Below, piece after piece: positions 7,090-15,116 of a stretch of 64,000 bases of DNA. This stretch comes from AC-32 sp963755635 (GTDB lineage: Bacteria; Actinomycetota; Thermoleophilia; Gaiellales; Gaiellaceae), in contig CAVWKS010000010.1 in assembly GCA_963755635.1 (NCBI GenBank), positions 248,001 through 312,000 of the forward strand, read 5' to 3'. Position 1 is the first letter of the stretch, and each line of letters begins with the position of its first letter. The notes beneath the pieces were generated by a model, which had not been told where the DNA came from, searched no databases, and saw only the letters and a program-made list of their open reading frames with translations. Both the position numbers and the translations under genes were made by a program.

Positions 7090-8595
7090 CTACTCCGCCG
7101 CGACGATGCGGACGGTGCCGACCGTTTCAGACGACTGTGACTCGGCCGCGGTCCCCTCGAGCAGCTCGGCGAGCTCGTCCTTGTCGAGCGTCTCCTTCTC
7201 GAGCAGCGCGAGCGCGATCCGGTCGAGCGACGGGCGGTGCTTCACCAGCAGGCGCAAAGCCTCTGAAAACGCCTCGTCTGTCAGTCGCGCCTGCTCGTGG
7301 TCGCGCATGGCCTTCGTCTCTTCCGACAGCGCGTAGTTGTCTGCGCGCATGGTGCGCGAGACCGCGGCGTTGGACATCCCGTAGTCGAAGACCATGGCCC
7401 GGGCGAGCTCGGTCGCCTTCTCGAGGTCGTTCGCGGCGCCGTTCGTGACCCGCCCGAAAACGACCTGCTCGGCCGCGCGGCCGGCGAGGAAGACCTTCAG
7501 CAGGTCCTCGAACTCTTCCGTCGTGTGCAGGTAGCGCTCCTCGCTCGGCAGGTTGAGCGTGTAGCCGAGCGCGTTCCCGCGCGAGACGATCGTCACCTTG
7601 TGCACCGGCAGCAGGTCGCCGGTCAGGTGCGACATGACCGCGTGGCCGGCTTCGTGGTAGGCGACGATCCGCCGCTCCTTCTCGGTCATCACCTTGCGCT
7701 GCTGGAGGCCGGCGACGACCCGCTCCATCGCCTCCTCGAAGTCGATCTGGTGAAGCACCGTCTGCTCCTTGCGGCCGGCGAAGATCGCTGCTTCGTTCGC
7801 GATGTTCTCCAGCTCGGCGCCGGTGAGGCCCGCGGTCTGGCGCGCGACCGACTTGAGGTTGACGTCGTCCGCGAGCGGCTTGCCGCGCGTATGGACGCCG
7901 AGAATCGCCTCGCGGCCGGCGAGGTCGGGCGTCGCGACCAGCACCTGCCGGTCGAAGCGCCCGGGCCTGAGCAGCGCGGAGTCGAGATCCTGGAGCCGGT
8001 TGGACGCGCCCATCACGATCACCTGGTCGCGGGCCTCGAAGCCGTCCAGCTCGACGAGGAGCTGGTTCAGCGTCTGGTCCTGCTCACGCGAGAAGCCGTG
8101 ACCGGTGCGCTGGCTTCCGACCGCGTCGAGCTCGTCGATGAAGACGATCGAGGGCGCGTTCTTGCGCGCCTCCTCGAACAGCTTGCGGATCCGCGCCGCG
8201 CCGAGGCCGGCGAACATCTCGACGAACGCCGACGCGCTCTGCGCGAAGAACTTCGCGCCCGCCTCGCTCGCGATCGCCTTCGCGAGCAGCGTCTTGCCGG
8301 TGCCAGGAGGACCGTAGAGCAGGATGCCCTTCGGGACGCGCGCGCCAAGCCGGCCAAAGCGGGCCGGTTCGCGCAGGAAGTCGATCACCTCGTGGAGCTC
8401 GTTCTTTGCCTCGTCGAGCCCCGCGACGTCGTCCCAGGAAACCTTCGAGTCCGACGTGATCGTCTTCGCGGCGGTCACGCGCGGCATCACCTGCAGCGTG
8501 CGCCAGAGGATGTAGACCATCAGGGTCAGCAGCACCCCAAAGAGCAGCGGGAGCCAATTCGCGAACTCGTCGCGGAACGTCACCAACCAATCCAT
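7090..8595 (-). CDS. ftsH: FtsH-like AAA+ membrane zinc protease, single-TM form
   Basis: ATP-dependent metalloprotease degrading membrane and soluble proteins. Order: one transmembrane helix (residues about 14-32), AAA+ domain with Walker A GPPGTGKT (95-102), Walker B IVFIDELDA (150-158) and SRH around 190-215, then the M41 protease with HEAGH (314-318) and the downstream Asp in NGAANDLEKA. Canonical FtsH has two N-terminal helices with a roughly 70-residue extracytoplasmic domain and about 610-650 residues; here the second helix and that domain are absent and the total is 501. The pore loop reads MFAG rather than MFVG. It is probably a paralogue, with a housekeeping ftsH elsewhere. Confidence 0.93.
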   Translation of the reverse strand: MDWLVTFRDEFANWLPLLFGVLLTLMVYILWRTLQVMPRVTAAKTITSDSKVSWDDVAGLDEAKNELHEVIDFLREPARFGRLGARVPKGILLYGPPGTGKTLLAKAIASEAGAKFFAQSASAFVEMFAGLGAARIRKLFEEARKNAPSIVFIDELDAVGSQRTGHGFSREQDQTLNQLLVELDGFEARDQVIVMGASNRLQDLDSALLRPGRFDRQVLVATPDLAGREAILGVHTRGKPLADDVNLKSVARQTAGLTGAELENIANEAAIFAGRKEQTVLHQIDFEEAMERVVAGLQQRKVMTEKERRIVAYHEAGHAVMSHLTGDLLPVHKVTIVSRGNALGYTLNLPSEERYLHTTEEFEDLLKVFLAGRAAEQVVFGRVTNGAANDLEKATELARAMVFDYGMSNAAVSRTMRADNYALSEETKAMRDHEQARLTDEAFSEALRLLVKHRPSLDRIALALLEKETLDKDELAELLEGTAAESQSSETVGTVRIVAAE

Positions 8596-8628
8596 CCTGT
8601 CTCGTTATGTGCGGGTTTCCGGCCCGCG

Positions 8629-9177
8629 TCAACCGCGGCGCGTGCCGACGATCGCCGCGGTCTCGGGCGTCGTCAGGAGCTCGAGCGCCGCGATTTCGGG
8701 ATGGTTGAGCCAGAACTCGCGCACCACGTCGTGCGTCTCGCGGCCGGGCGTGAGGTCGTCCATCACGATCGTCGCGCCGGGGGCGAGCAGCCCTACGACC
8801 TGCTCGCCGTCGACCTCCGGGTGCTGCTTGCCGCCGCCGTCGTAGAAGAGCAGGTCGAACGGCGCCTCCGGCGGCATCAGCTCGTGCCAGTCGCCCTGGA
8901 GCACGCGAAGGTTCTCGTCCTCGGCGAAGAGCTCCGCCGACGCCGCGGCGAGCGTCGGATCGAGCTCGACCGTGACGAAGGGAACGCCGGGCGGCAGCGC
9001 CGAGACGATCCACCCCGCCCCGACACCGCAACCGGTGCCGAGCTCGCCGACCCTGGTGCGGCCCCGCTGGGCGGCCAGGACGTGCAGGAGGCGCCCGACC
9101 TCCGGGATCGACGAGTGCGTGAACCCGAGCCGGCGCTCGAGCTCGAGCGCCCGCGTGACGAGGGCAGGCTCCTGCAC
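8629..9177 (-). CDS. Class I SAM-dependent methyltransferase (O-methyltransferase-like)
   Basis: Small Rossmann-fold methyltransferase of 182 residues. Motif I reads GELGTGCGVGAGWI (residues about 44-57), the acidic ribose-binding residue is in VTVELDP, and the region LLFYDGGG replaces the DxDK motif of catechol-type O-methyltransferases. The substrate is unknown. Start GTG at 9177 is chosen because a -10 box shared with the divergent hydrolase gene lies 6 nt upstream. Nothing in the neighbourhood points to a pathway. Confidence 0.75.
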   Translation of the reverse strand: MQEPALVTRALELERRLGFTHSSIPEVGRLLHVLAAQRGRTRVGELGTGCGVGAGWIVSALPPGVPFVTVELDPTLAAASAELFAEDENLRVLQGDWHELMPPEAPFDLLFYDGGGKQHPEVDGEQVVGLLAPGATIVMDDLTPGRETHDVVREFWLNHPEIAALELLTTPETAAIVGTRRG

Positions 9178-9182
9178 GTCTC

Positions 9183-9189
9183 TAGACTA
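9183..9189. promoter_or_regulatory. Bidirectional overlapping -10 (TAGACTA)
   Basis: Plus-strand TAGACT (9183-9188) ends 7 nt before GTG 9196. Minus-strand TAGTCT (9184-9189) ends 6 nt before GTG 9177. The same seven bases serve both directions, so the two polymerases must exclude each other. Confidence 0.55.
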
Positions 9190-9195
9190 GGCCGC

Positions 9196-10222
9196 GTGCT
9201 CCCGGTTCCCTCCCACTTCGAGCCGGAGAGGGTCGGCGAGGTCTGGCGCGTCCCGTACGAGGAGCGCGCGCAGGAGGGCGAAGAGTGGGCGCGCGAGCAC
9301 TCGCTGCAGCCGGCCTCGGAGGACGAGCTGCGTCTCTGCCTCGTGGCGGTCGACGTCCAGAACACCTTCTGTGTCCCGGACTTCGAGCTCTTCGTGGCCG
9401 GCCGCTCGGGGACGGGGGCGGTCGACGACAACCGCCGGCTCTGCGAGTTCCTCTACCGGAACCTGGACGCGATCACGCAGGTCGTGCCGACGCTCGACAC
9501 GCACCAGGCCATGCAGGTCTTCCACGCCGTCTGGCTCGTCGACGACGAGGGCCGGCATCCCGAGCCGTACACGCTGATCTCGGCGGAGGACGTGGCCGCC
9601 GGGCGGTGGCACGTCGACCCGGGCGTCGCGGAGGCGCTGGGCCTCGATCCTGCGTACGCCGAGCGCCACCTCGCGCACTACACGAGCGCGCTCGCGGAGA
9701 CAGGCAGGTACGAGCTCACCATCTGGCCGTACCACGCGATGCTGGGCGGGATCGGGCACGCGCTCGTGTCCGCGGTCGAGGAGGCGATCTTCTTCCACGC
9801 GATCGCCCGCCGTTCGCAGCCGGACTTCGAGCCGAAGGGCCGGCTGCCGCTCACGGAGCACTACTCGGTGCTCGGCCCGGAGGTCACGCGTGGGCCGGAC
9901 GGCGAGCTGCTCGGCGAGAAGAACTCGCCTCTGCTCGAGAAGCTGTTCTCATACGACGCCGTCGTGATCGCGGGACAGGCGAAGAGCCACTGCGTGGCGT
10001 GGACGATCGACGACCTGCTCAGCTCGCCGTTACGAAGGCATCGCGGAGAAGGTCTACCTGCTCGAGGACTGCACTTCCCCGGTCGTCGTGCCGGGAGTCG
10101 TCGACTACACGGACGAGGCGGATGCGGCGTTTCGCCGGTTCGCGGAGGCGGGCATGCACGTCGTCCGCTCGACGGAACCGATCGAGAGCTGGCCCGGAAT
10201 CGCCGCCTCGGCCCGCGCCTAG
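9196..10222 (+). CDS. Cysteine hydrolase (isochorismatase/nicotinamidase fold), frameshifted
   Basis: Cysteine hydrolase-fold enzyme. LCLVAVDVQNTFC carries the catalytic Asp (about residue 54), and VVIAGQAKSHCVAWTI carries the nucleophile Cys near residue 265. At about 340 residues it is much longer than the nicotinamidase PncA (about 210), with extra sequence between the motifs. Its convergent neighbour is a nicotinate phosphoribosyltransferase, which supports a nicotinamidase-like role by context only. A +1 shift near 10024-10028 breaks the frame: after DDLL the coding continues in the next frame as RYEGIAEKVYLLEDCTSP to TAG at 10220-10222. Removing one base restores the protein, so sequence error is likely. 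Confidence 0.78.
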
Positions 10223-10232
10223 GCCGGGCGCG

Positions 10233-11321
10233 TCAGTCGACGAGCTCGAGCCGCGGGCTCGGCCGGTAGTGGCGACCCGCCTTCGCCGACGGACGGCCGT
10301 CGGTCATCACGATGTCGGCGGTGTAGTCGTTCTCGCCGCGGATCAGCGCCGAGCCGACGCCGTACGAGTCGACGGGTACCCCGAGGCGCTCGAACTCGCG
10401 GATGCGATCGACGGTGAAGCCGCCGGAGGCGACGATCTTGACGTGCTCGAAGCCGTCGCCGTCGAGCGCCTCGCGCACCTTCCGCACGAGCCGCTCGTTG
10501 ACGCCGCGCGGCTCGAAGTCGCCCAGCTCGTCCCAGAGCGAACGGTCGACGAGCTGCCCGGAGGTGTCGAGCCGCACGCCCCAGAGCCGCGGCCCGAGCG
10601 CCCGCGCCACCTCGAGCGCGGTCCGCACCGAGTCGTTCTCGAAGTCGACCAGCACCGTCAGGTTGATGCCCGGATCCGAGTGCTCGGCGAACTTCGTCGC
10701 GGCGAGCACGGTGTTCCCGCCGTAGGACGCGATCAGCGCGTGCGGGACCGTCCCCACGCCGCGGCCGCCCCACCAGGAGGCCTGCGCGTCGGAGGTGACG
10801 CCGATCTCCGTCCCGCAGACCTGGCCCGCGACGTAGGCCGCGTAGCCGTCGCCCGTCTGCACGCGGTGGTGGTCGTGCCGGGCCGGCATGAAGATGATCG
10901 GCTTGCCATTCGCCGCCTCGAGCACGCGCACGACGTTGCTCGTGATCAGCGTTCGCCGCGCGAGCACCCCGAGGTAGACGGTCTCGAGGTGGGCGAAGCC
11001 GGTGTAGTCGCCCTCGATCGTCAGCACGGGCTCGTAGGGCTCGAGCCGGTCGCCGTCGTGGAGCGCGTGGACGGTCAGGTCGTCCCAGTCGTCAGCGCAG
11101 AGCTTGAGCACCGCGATCGCCTCGTCGATCCCGCCGAGGTACGAGTGCTTCTTCTGGAAGGCCTGCATGACGACCCGCGGATGGCGCCCGTCGCGCAGCA
11201 GCATCTCGCGCGTGTGGTTGAAGTAGGCGTCGGTGTAGTAGCCCTCCCGCATCTTCTCGACGGGGAGCTCGAAGACCTCCGGCGGGAGCCGCTTAGTTCG
11301 TGTTCTCTCCATCGGCCTCAC
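10233..11321 (-). CDS. pncB: Nicotinate phosphoribosyltransferase family protein
   Basis: NAPRTase-like enzyme joining nicotinate and PRPP to form nicotinate mononucleotide in NAD salvage. Visible signatures are EGYYTDAYF (the substrate-binding YxTD), VMQAFQKKHSYLGG, the long ARHDHHRVQTGDGYAAYVAG segment, VDFENDSVRTALEVA, GVRLDTSG with the phosphate-binding Asp, and IVASGGFTVDRI. It has 362 residues, in the short class of the family. It is convergent with the cysteine hydrolase 11 nt away. The start at 11321 overlaps DUF1385 by 29 nt; ATG 11312 is an alternative. Confidence 0.87.
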   Translation of the reverse strand: MRPMERTRTKRLPPEVFELPVEKMREGYYTDAYFNHTREMLLRDGRHPRVVMQAFQKKHSYLGGIDEAIAVLKLCADDWDDLTVHALHDGDRLEPYEPVLTIEGDYTGFAHLETVYLGVLARRTLITSNVVRVLEAANGKPIIFMPARHDHHRVQTGDGYAAYVAGQVCGTEIGVTSDAQASWWGGRGVGTVPHALIASYGGNTVLAATKFAEHSDPGINLTVLVDFENDSVRTALEVARALGPRLWGVRLDTSGQLVDRSLWDELGDFEPRGVNERLVRKVREALDGDGFEHVKIVASGGFTVDRIREFERLGVPVDSYGVGSALIRGENDYTADIVMTDGRPSAKAGRHYRPSPRLELVD

Positions 11322-12090
11322 GCTCGAGCTCGAGGCAGCGGGCGAGCGCGGCCTCCGCGACCTCGAGCTGCTCCGGGGTCGGCTCGGCGGTGGCGATGCG
11401 GTGCTGGAGCTCGTGGCCCGGCTTCGCGAGGGCCTGGGCGAGCGGGTTGTCCGGGTTGCGCACCATCCAGCCGAAGATCTCGGTCGAGGCCGCCATCGCT
11501 CCGAGCTGCCCGGCGATGCGGGCCGGCGCGCGCAGGTGTGCCGGAGCGCGCGTGGCGAGTGCTCCGGCGACGGCCGAGCTCGCGATCATCGGCCCGAGCA
11601 TGTGCGAGCCGCAGCGCTCGTGCTCGCGCGCCCGCGGTGCGCCGTGCTCGTAGCTGCCGATCGAGATGTGCTCCGCGCCGTGGTAGGCGGCGAGATCCGA
11701 GCCACGCAAGGCCAGCACCGCCGGCACCGCGGAGAGCAGCCCGCCGACGAGCTCGCGGGCGAACGGGTTCAGGCTGCGCGAGGACTTGACGACGCGCACC
11801 GTCACCGCGGTCGCGATCATCGCCGCGAGCACGCCGCGCCGCTGGAACGGCAGCCGGGCCTCCGGCAGGCGCCGCTTGATCATCGGCAGCAGCAGGAACA
11901 CTTCCGCCAAGCGCGCAGGGCCGCGCAGAACCGGGGATGAGACCTTGCTGGCGCGCAGCGGCTTGATCTCGCCGACCACCTGGAGGTCGCCGTCCTCGGT
12001 GCGGACCGCGCAAGCCCAGGCGTTCGGGCCGTGCACGAGCACGCCGTTCAGCAGCGCCATCCCGCCAAGGCGGATCTTGTCCTCGCTCAT
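11293..12090 (-). CDS. DUF1385 membrane protein
   Basis: DUF1385 (YqhQ-like) family of unknown function. N-terminal GGMALLNGVLVHGP is typical, and the diagnostic YHGAEHISIGSYEHG... followed by EHERCGS (about residues 136-165), rich in candidate metal-binding His, Glu and Cys, is complete. Hydrophobic stretches near residues 85-130 and 165-200 suggest membrane segments. The family is about 300 residues; this copy has 265 with an unusual polar C-terminal tail (EPTPEQLEVAEAALARCLE). A -10 box 6 nt upstream uses the stop codon of the M20 peptidase. Confidence 0.85.
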   Translation of the reverse strand: MSEDKIRLGGMALLNGVLVHGPNAWACAVRTEDGDLQVVGEIKPLRASKVSSPVLRGPARLAEVFLLLPMIKRRLPEARLPFQRRGVLAAMIATAVTVRVVKSSRSLNPFARELVGGLLSAVPAVLALRGSDLAAYHGAEHISIGSYEHGAPRAREHERCGSHMLGPMIASSAVAGALATRAPAHLRAPARIAGQLGAMAASTEIFGWMVRNPDNPLAQALAKPGHELQHRIATAEPTPEQLEVAEAALARCLELEREADGENTN

Positions 12091-12096
12091 GCGGTC

Positions 12097-12102
12097 AGCC
12101 TA
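12097..12102 (-). promoter_or_regulatory. -10 box (TAGGCT) for DUF1385
   Basis: TAGGCT on minus, 6 nt before ATG 12090. Its TAG (12100-12102) is also the stop codon of the upstream M20 peptidase gene. Confidence 0.5.
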
Positions 12103-13416
12103 GCCGCAGAGCGTCAGGGCAACGTGCCGGAAGCAGTCGACCCCGAGCTCGAGGTCCTCGACCGCGATCCGCTCGTCGGCGGAGTGGATCAGCCTCGCCG
12201 CGACCTGCGCGTCCATCGCCCGGCTCGGGAAGAAGCCGTACACGACCGTCCCGAACGCCTCGCGCAGCCAGTGGCTGTCGGTGAAGCCCGGGACGCAGAC
12301 CGGAACCGCCGCTGCCTCCGGCTCCGTCGACGCGACCCAGCTCTGGACCGCGTCCCACAGCGGGCCTTCGAACGGCGAGCGCGTCCCGCCCCGGCCCTCG
12401 GCCCACTCGAAGTCGAAGTCTCCCTCGCCGAGCACCTCTCGCAGCACGGGCTCGACCTCGGCCTGCGTCTGGCCCGGCAGCAGCCGGCAGTCGACGAACA
12501 CCTCGCAGGTGGACGGGATCACGTTCCCTCGCTCGGAGGCGGAGATCATCGTCGGCGAGAGCGTGAACGAGAGCAGCGGCTCGAGCAGCTCCGCGGCGAA
12601 CGGGTCGAGCTCGCGCGCCAGGTCGAGCGCCTGCGAAGCCTCGAGCTTCTGCCCGGCGATCGCCTCGACGAGCGCCTCCGCCTCGCCCTCGAGCCTCAGC
12701 GCGGGCCGGTACTCGGCCAGGCGCTCGATCAGCGGAGCGGCCTTGTTCAGCGCGTTGTCGGCGATCCCGGGCATCGAAGCATGGCCCGCCCGGCCGTGGA
12801 CGATGAGGCGGAACGGCGAGCTCATCTTCTCCGCGCTCGCACAGAGGTAATACGGCCGGCCCGCGAGCTCCACGCGCTCGCCGGCGCCCTCGTTGAGGGC
12901 GTAGTCGGCCCGAACCGCGTCGGGGTGCTCGCGGCAGAGCCACTGCATGCCGAAGCCGTCGCCGACCTCCTCGTCGGCGGCCGCCACGAAGATCAGGTCG
13001 CCGCTCGGCTCGAAGCCCTCCCGCGCGAGCGAGGCGATCGCGACCGCGCTGGCCGCGACCTCGCCCTTCATGTCGAGCGCGCCGCGGCCCCAGATCTCGC
13101 CGTCGCGCAATTCGCCGGACCACGGATCGACCTGCCACTCGGCGGGATCGGCCACGACCGTGTCGGTGTGCGAGAGCAACAGGAAGCTCGACCCGCCGCC
13201 GCGGCCCGGGATCCGTGCGACGAGGTTCGCCCGCTCGGGCACCTTGGCGTAGAGCTCGCTCTCGACACCGCTCTCGGCCAGGTAGTCGCGCAACAGCTCG
13301 GCGGCCGCGGTCTCGTTCCCCGGCGGGTTGACGGTGTCGAGGCGGATCAGCTCTTGCAGGAGCTCCGTGGCCTCGGCGCGCAGCGAGTCAGTCGTAGTCG
13401 CCAGGCTCGGGAGCAT
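12100..13416 (-). CDS. M20 family metallopeptidase/deacylase
   Basis: Zinc-dependent peptidase or N-deacylase of the M20/ArgE/DapE family. Ligands in order: LLLSHTDTV (His, about residue 78), GRGALDMKG (bridging Asp, about 108), AADEEVGDGFG (catalytic and ligand Glu, about 141) and the C-terminal GFFPSRAMDA region where the last His is expected. The dimerisation (lid) domain is central (residues about 180-330). Start ATG at 13416 (MLPSLATTTDSL) is chosen because conserved sequence begins soon after and rarA starts divergently 10 bp away. Substrate unknown; dipeptides or acyl-amino acids are typical. Confidence 0.85.
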   Translation of the reverse strand: MLPSLATTTDSLRAEATELLQELIRLDTVNPPGNETAAAELLRDYLAESGVESELYAKVPERANLVARIPGRGGGSSFLLLSHTDTVVADPAEWQVDPWSGELRDGEIWGRGALDMKGEVAASAVAIASLAREGFEPSGDLIFVAAADEEVGDGFGMQWLCREHPDAVRADYALNEGAGERVELAGRPYYLCASAEKMSSPFRLIVHGRAGHASMPGIADNALNKAAPLIERLAEYRPALRLEGEAEALVEAIAGQKLEASQALDLARELDPFAAELLEPLLSFTLSPTMISASERGNVIPSTCEVFVDCRLLPGQTQAEVEPVLREVLGEGDFDFEWAEGRGGTRSPFEGPLWDAVQSWVASTEPEAAAVPVCVPGFTDSHWLREAFGTVVYGFFPSRAMDAQVAARLIHSADERIAVEDLELGVDCFRHVALTLCG

Positions 13417-13419
13417 ACT
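13414..13419 (+). promoter_or_regulatory. -10 box (CATACT) for rarA
   Basis: CATACT, 7 nt before the rarA ATG at 13427, lies over the start codon of the divergent M20 gene, so the two transcripts would overlap or exclude each other. Confidence 0.4.
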
Positions 13420-13426
13420 TCCCGAG

Positions 13427-14695
13427 ATGAGCGATCTCTTCGCCGACGCGGCGCGCGAACGGATCAACGAGCTGGCGCCGCTCGCCTCGCGCCTGCGGCC
13501 GCGCACGCTCGACGAGTTCGTCGGCCAGGAAGACGTGCTCGGCGAGCACTCGGCTCTGCGCCTGGCGATCGCCGAGGACCGGGTCGGCTCGATGATCCTC
13601 TACGGGCCGCCCGGCAGCGGCAAGACGACGCTCGCGCGAATCGTGGCCGAGACGACCGGCGCGGCGTTCGAGGAGCTCTCCGCGGTCTCTGCGACCGTCG
13701 CGGACGTGCGCGCCGTGCTCGCGCGGGCGCGCGACCTGCTCGGCGGCTCGGGCCGGCGGACGATCCTCTTCCTCGACGAGATCCACCGCTTCAACAAGGC
13801 GCAGCAGGACGCGCTCCTGCCCGCCGTCGAGGAGGCGCTCGTGACGCTGATCGGGGCGACGACCGAGAACCCGTACTTCGAGGTCAACTCGGCGCTGCTC
13901 TCGCGCTGCCAGATCTACGAGCTCGATCCGCTGTCTGAGGCAGAGCTCGCGCTGATCGTGCGGCGCGGGGCCGATGCGCTCGAGGCCAAGCTCGACGACG
14001 AGCTCGTGGCGCTCGTCGCTCGGCGCGCCGGCGGCGACGGGCGGAACGCGCTCAACATCCTCGAGCTGGCGGCCCAGACCGCGCGCGCCGAGGGTGGTGC
14101 GGTCACGGCCGAGCACGTCGAGGACGCGGCCAGGAAGCGACCGCTTGTCTACGACAAGGGCGGCGACGCGCACTACGACTTCATCTCCGCCTTCATCAAG
14201 TCAATGCGGGGGTCGGACCCCGATGCCTCTGTGTACTACCTCGCCGCGATGCTCGAAGGCGGCGAGGACGCGCGCTTCATCGCGCGGCGGATGATCGTGC
14301 TGGCCTCGGAGGACATCGGCAACGCCGACCCGCGCGCCCTGCTCGTCGCCGTCGCGGCTGCGCAAGCGGTCGAGCACGTCGGCCTGCCGGAGGCGCGGCT
14401 GAACCTCGCTCAGGCGGCGATCTACCTCGCCCGTGCGCCGAAGTCGAACGCGTCGTATGTGGCCATCAAGGAGGCAGCCGCCGACGTGCGCGAGCACGGC
14501 CACATCCGCCCGCCGGACGCGCTGCGCGACGCGAGTTACAAGAGCGCGCGCAAGCTCGGGCGCGGCAAGGGCTACGTCTACCCGCACGACGACCCGCAGG
14601 GCTTCGACGTCGACTACCTTCCAGAGCAGCTCCAAGGACGCACCTACTACCGGCCCAGCGGCTCGGGCGAAGAGGAGGCGAGCGATGGCGACTGA
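13427..14695 (+). CDS. rarA: RarA/MgsA replication-associated AAA+ recombination ATPase
   Basis: Clamp-loader-related ATPase that acts at stalled replication forks. LRPRTLDEFVGQEDVLG precedes Walker A GPPGSGKTT (about residue 61), Walker B LFLDEIHRFNKAQQDALLP, sensor 1 LIGATTENP and the arginine finger NSALLSRC. The C-terminal tetramerisation domain is complete (YDFISAFIKSMRGSDPDASVYYLARML-like, then GLPEARLNLAQAA and KSNASYVAIKEA). It is 422 residues from ATG 13427, of family length. Its 3' end overlaps the OsmC gene by 11 nt. Confidence 0.95.
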   Translation: MSDLFADAARERINELAPLASRLRPRTLDEFVGQEDVLGEHSALRLAIAEDRVGSMILYGPPGSGKTTLARIVAETTGAAFEELSAVSATVADVRAVLARARDLLGGSGRRTILFLDEIHRFNKAQQDALLPAVEEALVTLIGATTENPYFEVNSALLSRCQIYELDPLSEAELALIVRRGADALEAKLDDELVALVARRAGGDGRNALNILELAAQTARAEGGAVTAEHVEDAARKRPLVYDKGGDAHYDFISAFIKSMRGSDPDASVYYLAAMLEGGEDARFIARRMIVLASEDIGNADPRALLVAVAAAQAVEHVGLPEARLNLAQAAIYLARAPKSNASYVAIKEAAADVREHGHIRPPDALRDASYKSARKLGRGKGYVYPHDDPQGFDVDYLPEQLQGRTYYRPSGSGEEEASDGD

Positions 14696-15116
14696 GAAGA
14701 CAGCACACGCGACGTGGGAGGGAGACCTCGCGCACGGCTCCGGCCATGTCACGAGCGGCACCGGTTCCGTCGACGCCGACATGACCTGGTCGGCTCGAGC
14801 GGAGGATGTCGAGGGCCCGAGCCCCGAGGAGCTGATCGCGGCCGCGCACGCGACCTGCGTCTCGATGGCGCTCGCGGCCGGCCTGACTCGCGCGGGAACG
14901 CCACCTCAAAAGCTCGAGACCGAGGCGACGACCGCGTTCGAGAAGGTCGGCGAGGGCTTCAAGCTGACCTCGATCCGCCTGACGATCCGCGGTCAGGTGG
15001 ACGGCGTGGACGAGGACGCTTTCCGCGAGGCGGCCGAGGGAGCGAAGGAGAACTGCCCGGTCTCGCAGGCGCTCAAGGGGAACGTCGAGATCTCGCTCGA
15101 CGCCGCGCTCGGCTAG
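14685..15116 (+). CDS. OsmC/Ohr family peroxiredoxin
   Basis: Thiol peroxidase of the OsmC family reducing organic hydroperoxides. The first catalytic Cys lies in AAAHATCVSMAL (about residue 59) and the second in KENCPVSQAL (about residue 126), the usual OsmC spacing. With 143 residues it is OsmC-type rather than Ohr (first Cys context HATC, final Leu-rich tail). Start ATG 14685 is preceded by AGAGGAGG (14671-14678), one of the few clear Shine-Dalgarno sequences outside the gas-vesicle region, as expected for an internal operon gene overlapping rarA. Its stop shares CTAG with the convergent gene. Confidence 0.9.
   Translation: MATEKTAHATWEGDLAHGSGHVTSGTGSVDADMTWSARAEDVEGPSPEELIAAAHATCVSMALAAGLTRAGTPPQKLETEATTAFEKVGEGFKLTSIRLTIRGQVDGVDEDAFREAAEGAKENCPVSQALKGNVEISLDAALG

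Noticed and set aside
13328..13426. N-terminal extension of rarA upstream of ATG 13427
   Set aside because: The extra 33 codons are antisense to the M20 peptidase start, contain no conserved sequence, and a -10 box sits 7 nt before 13427.
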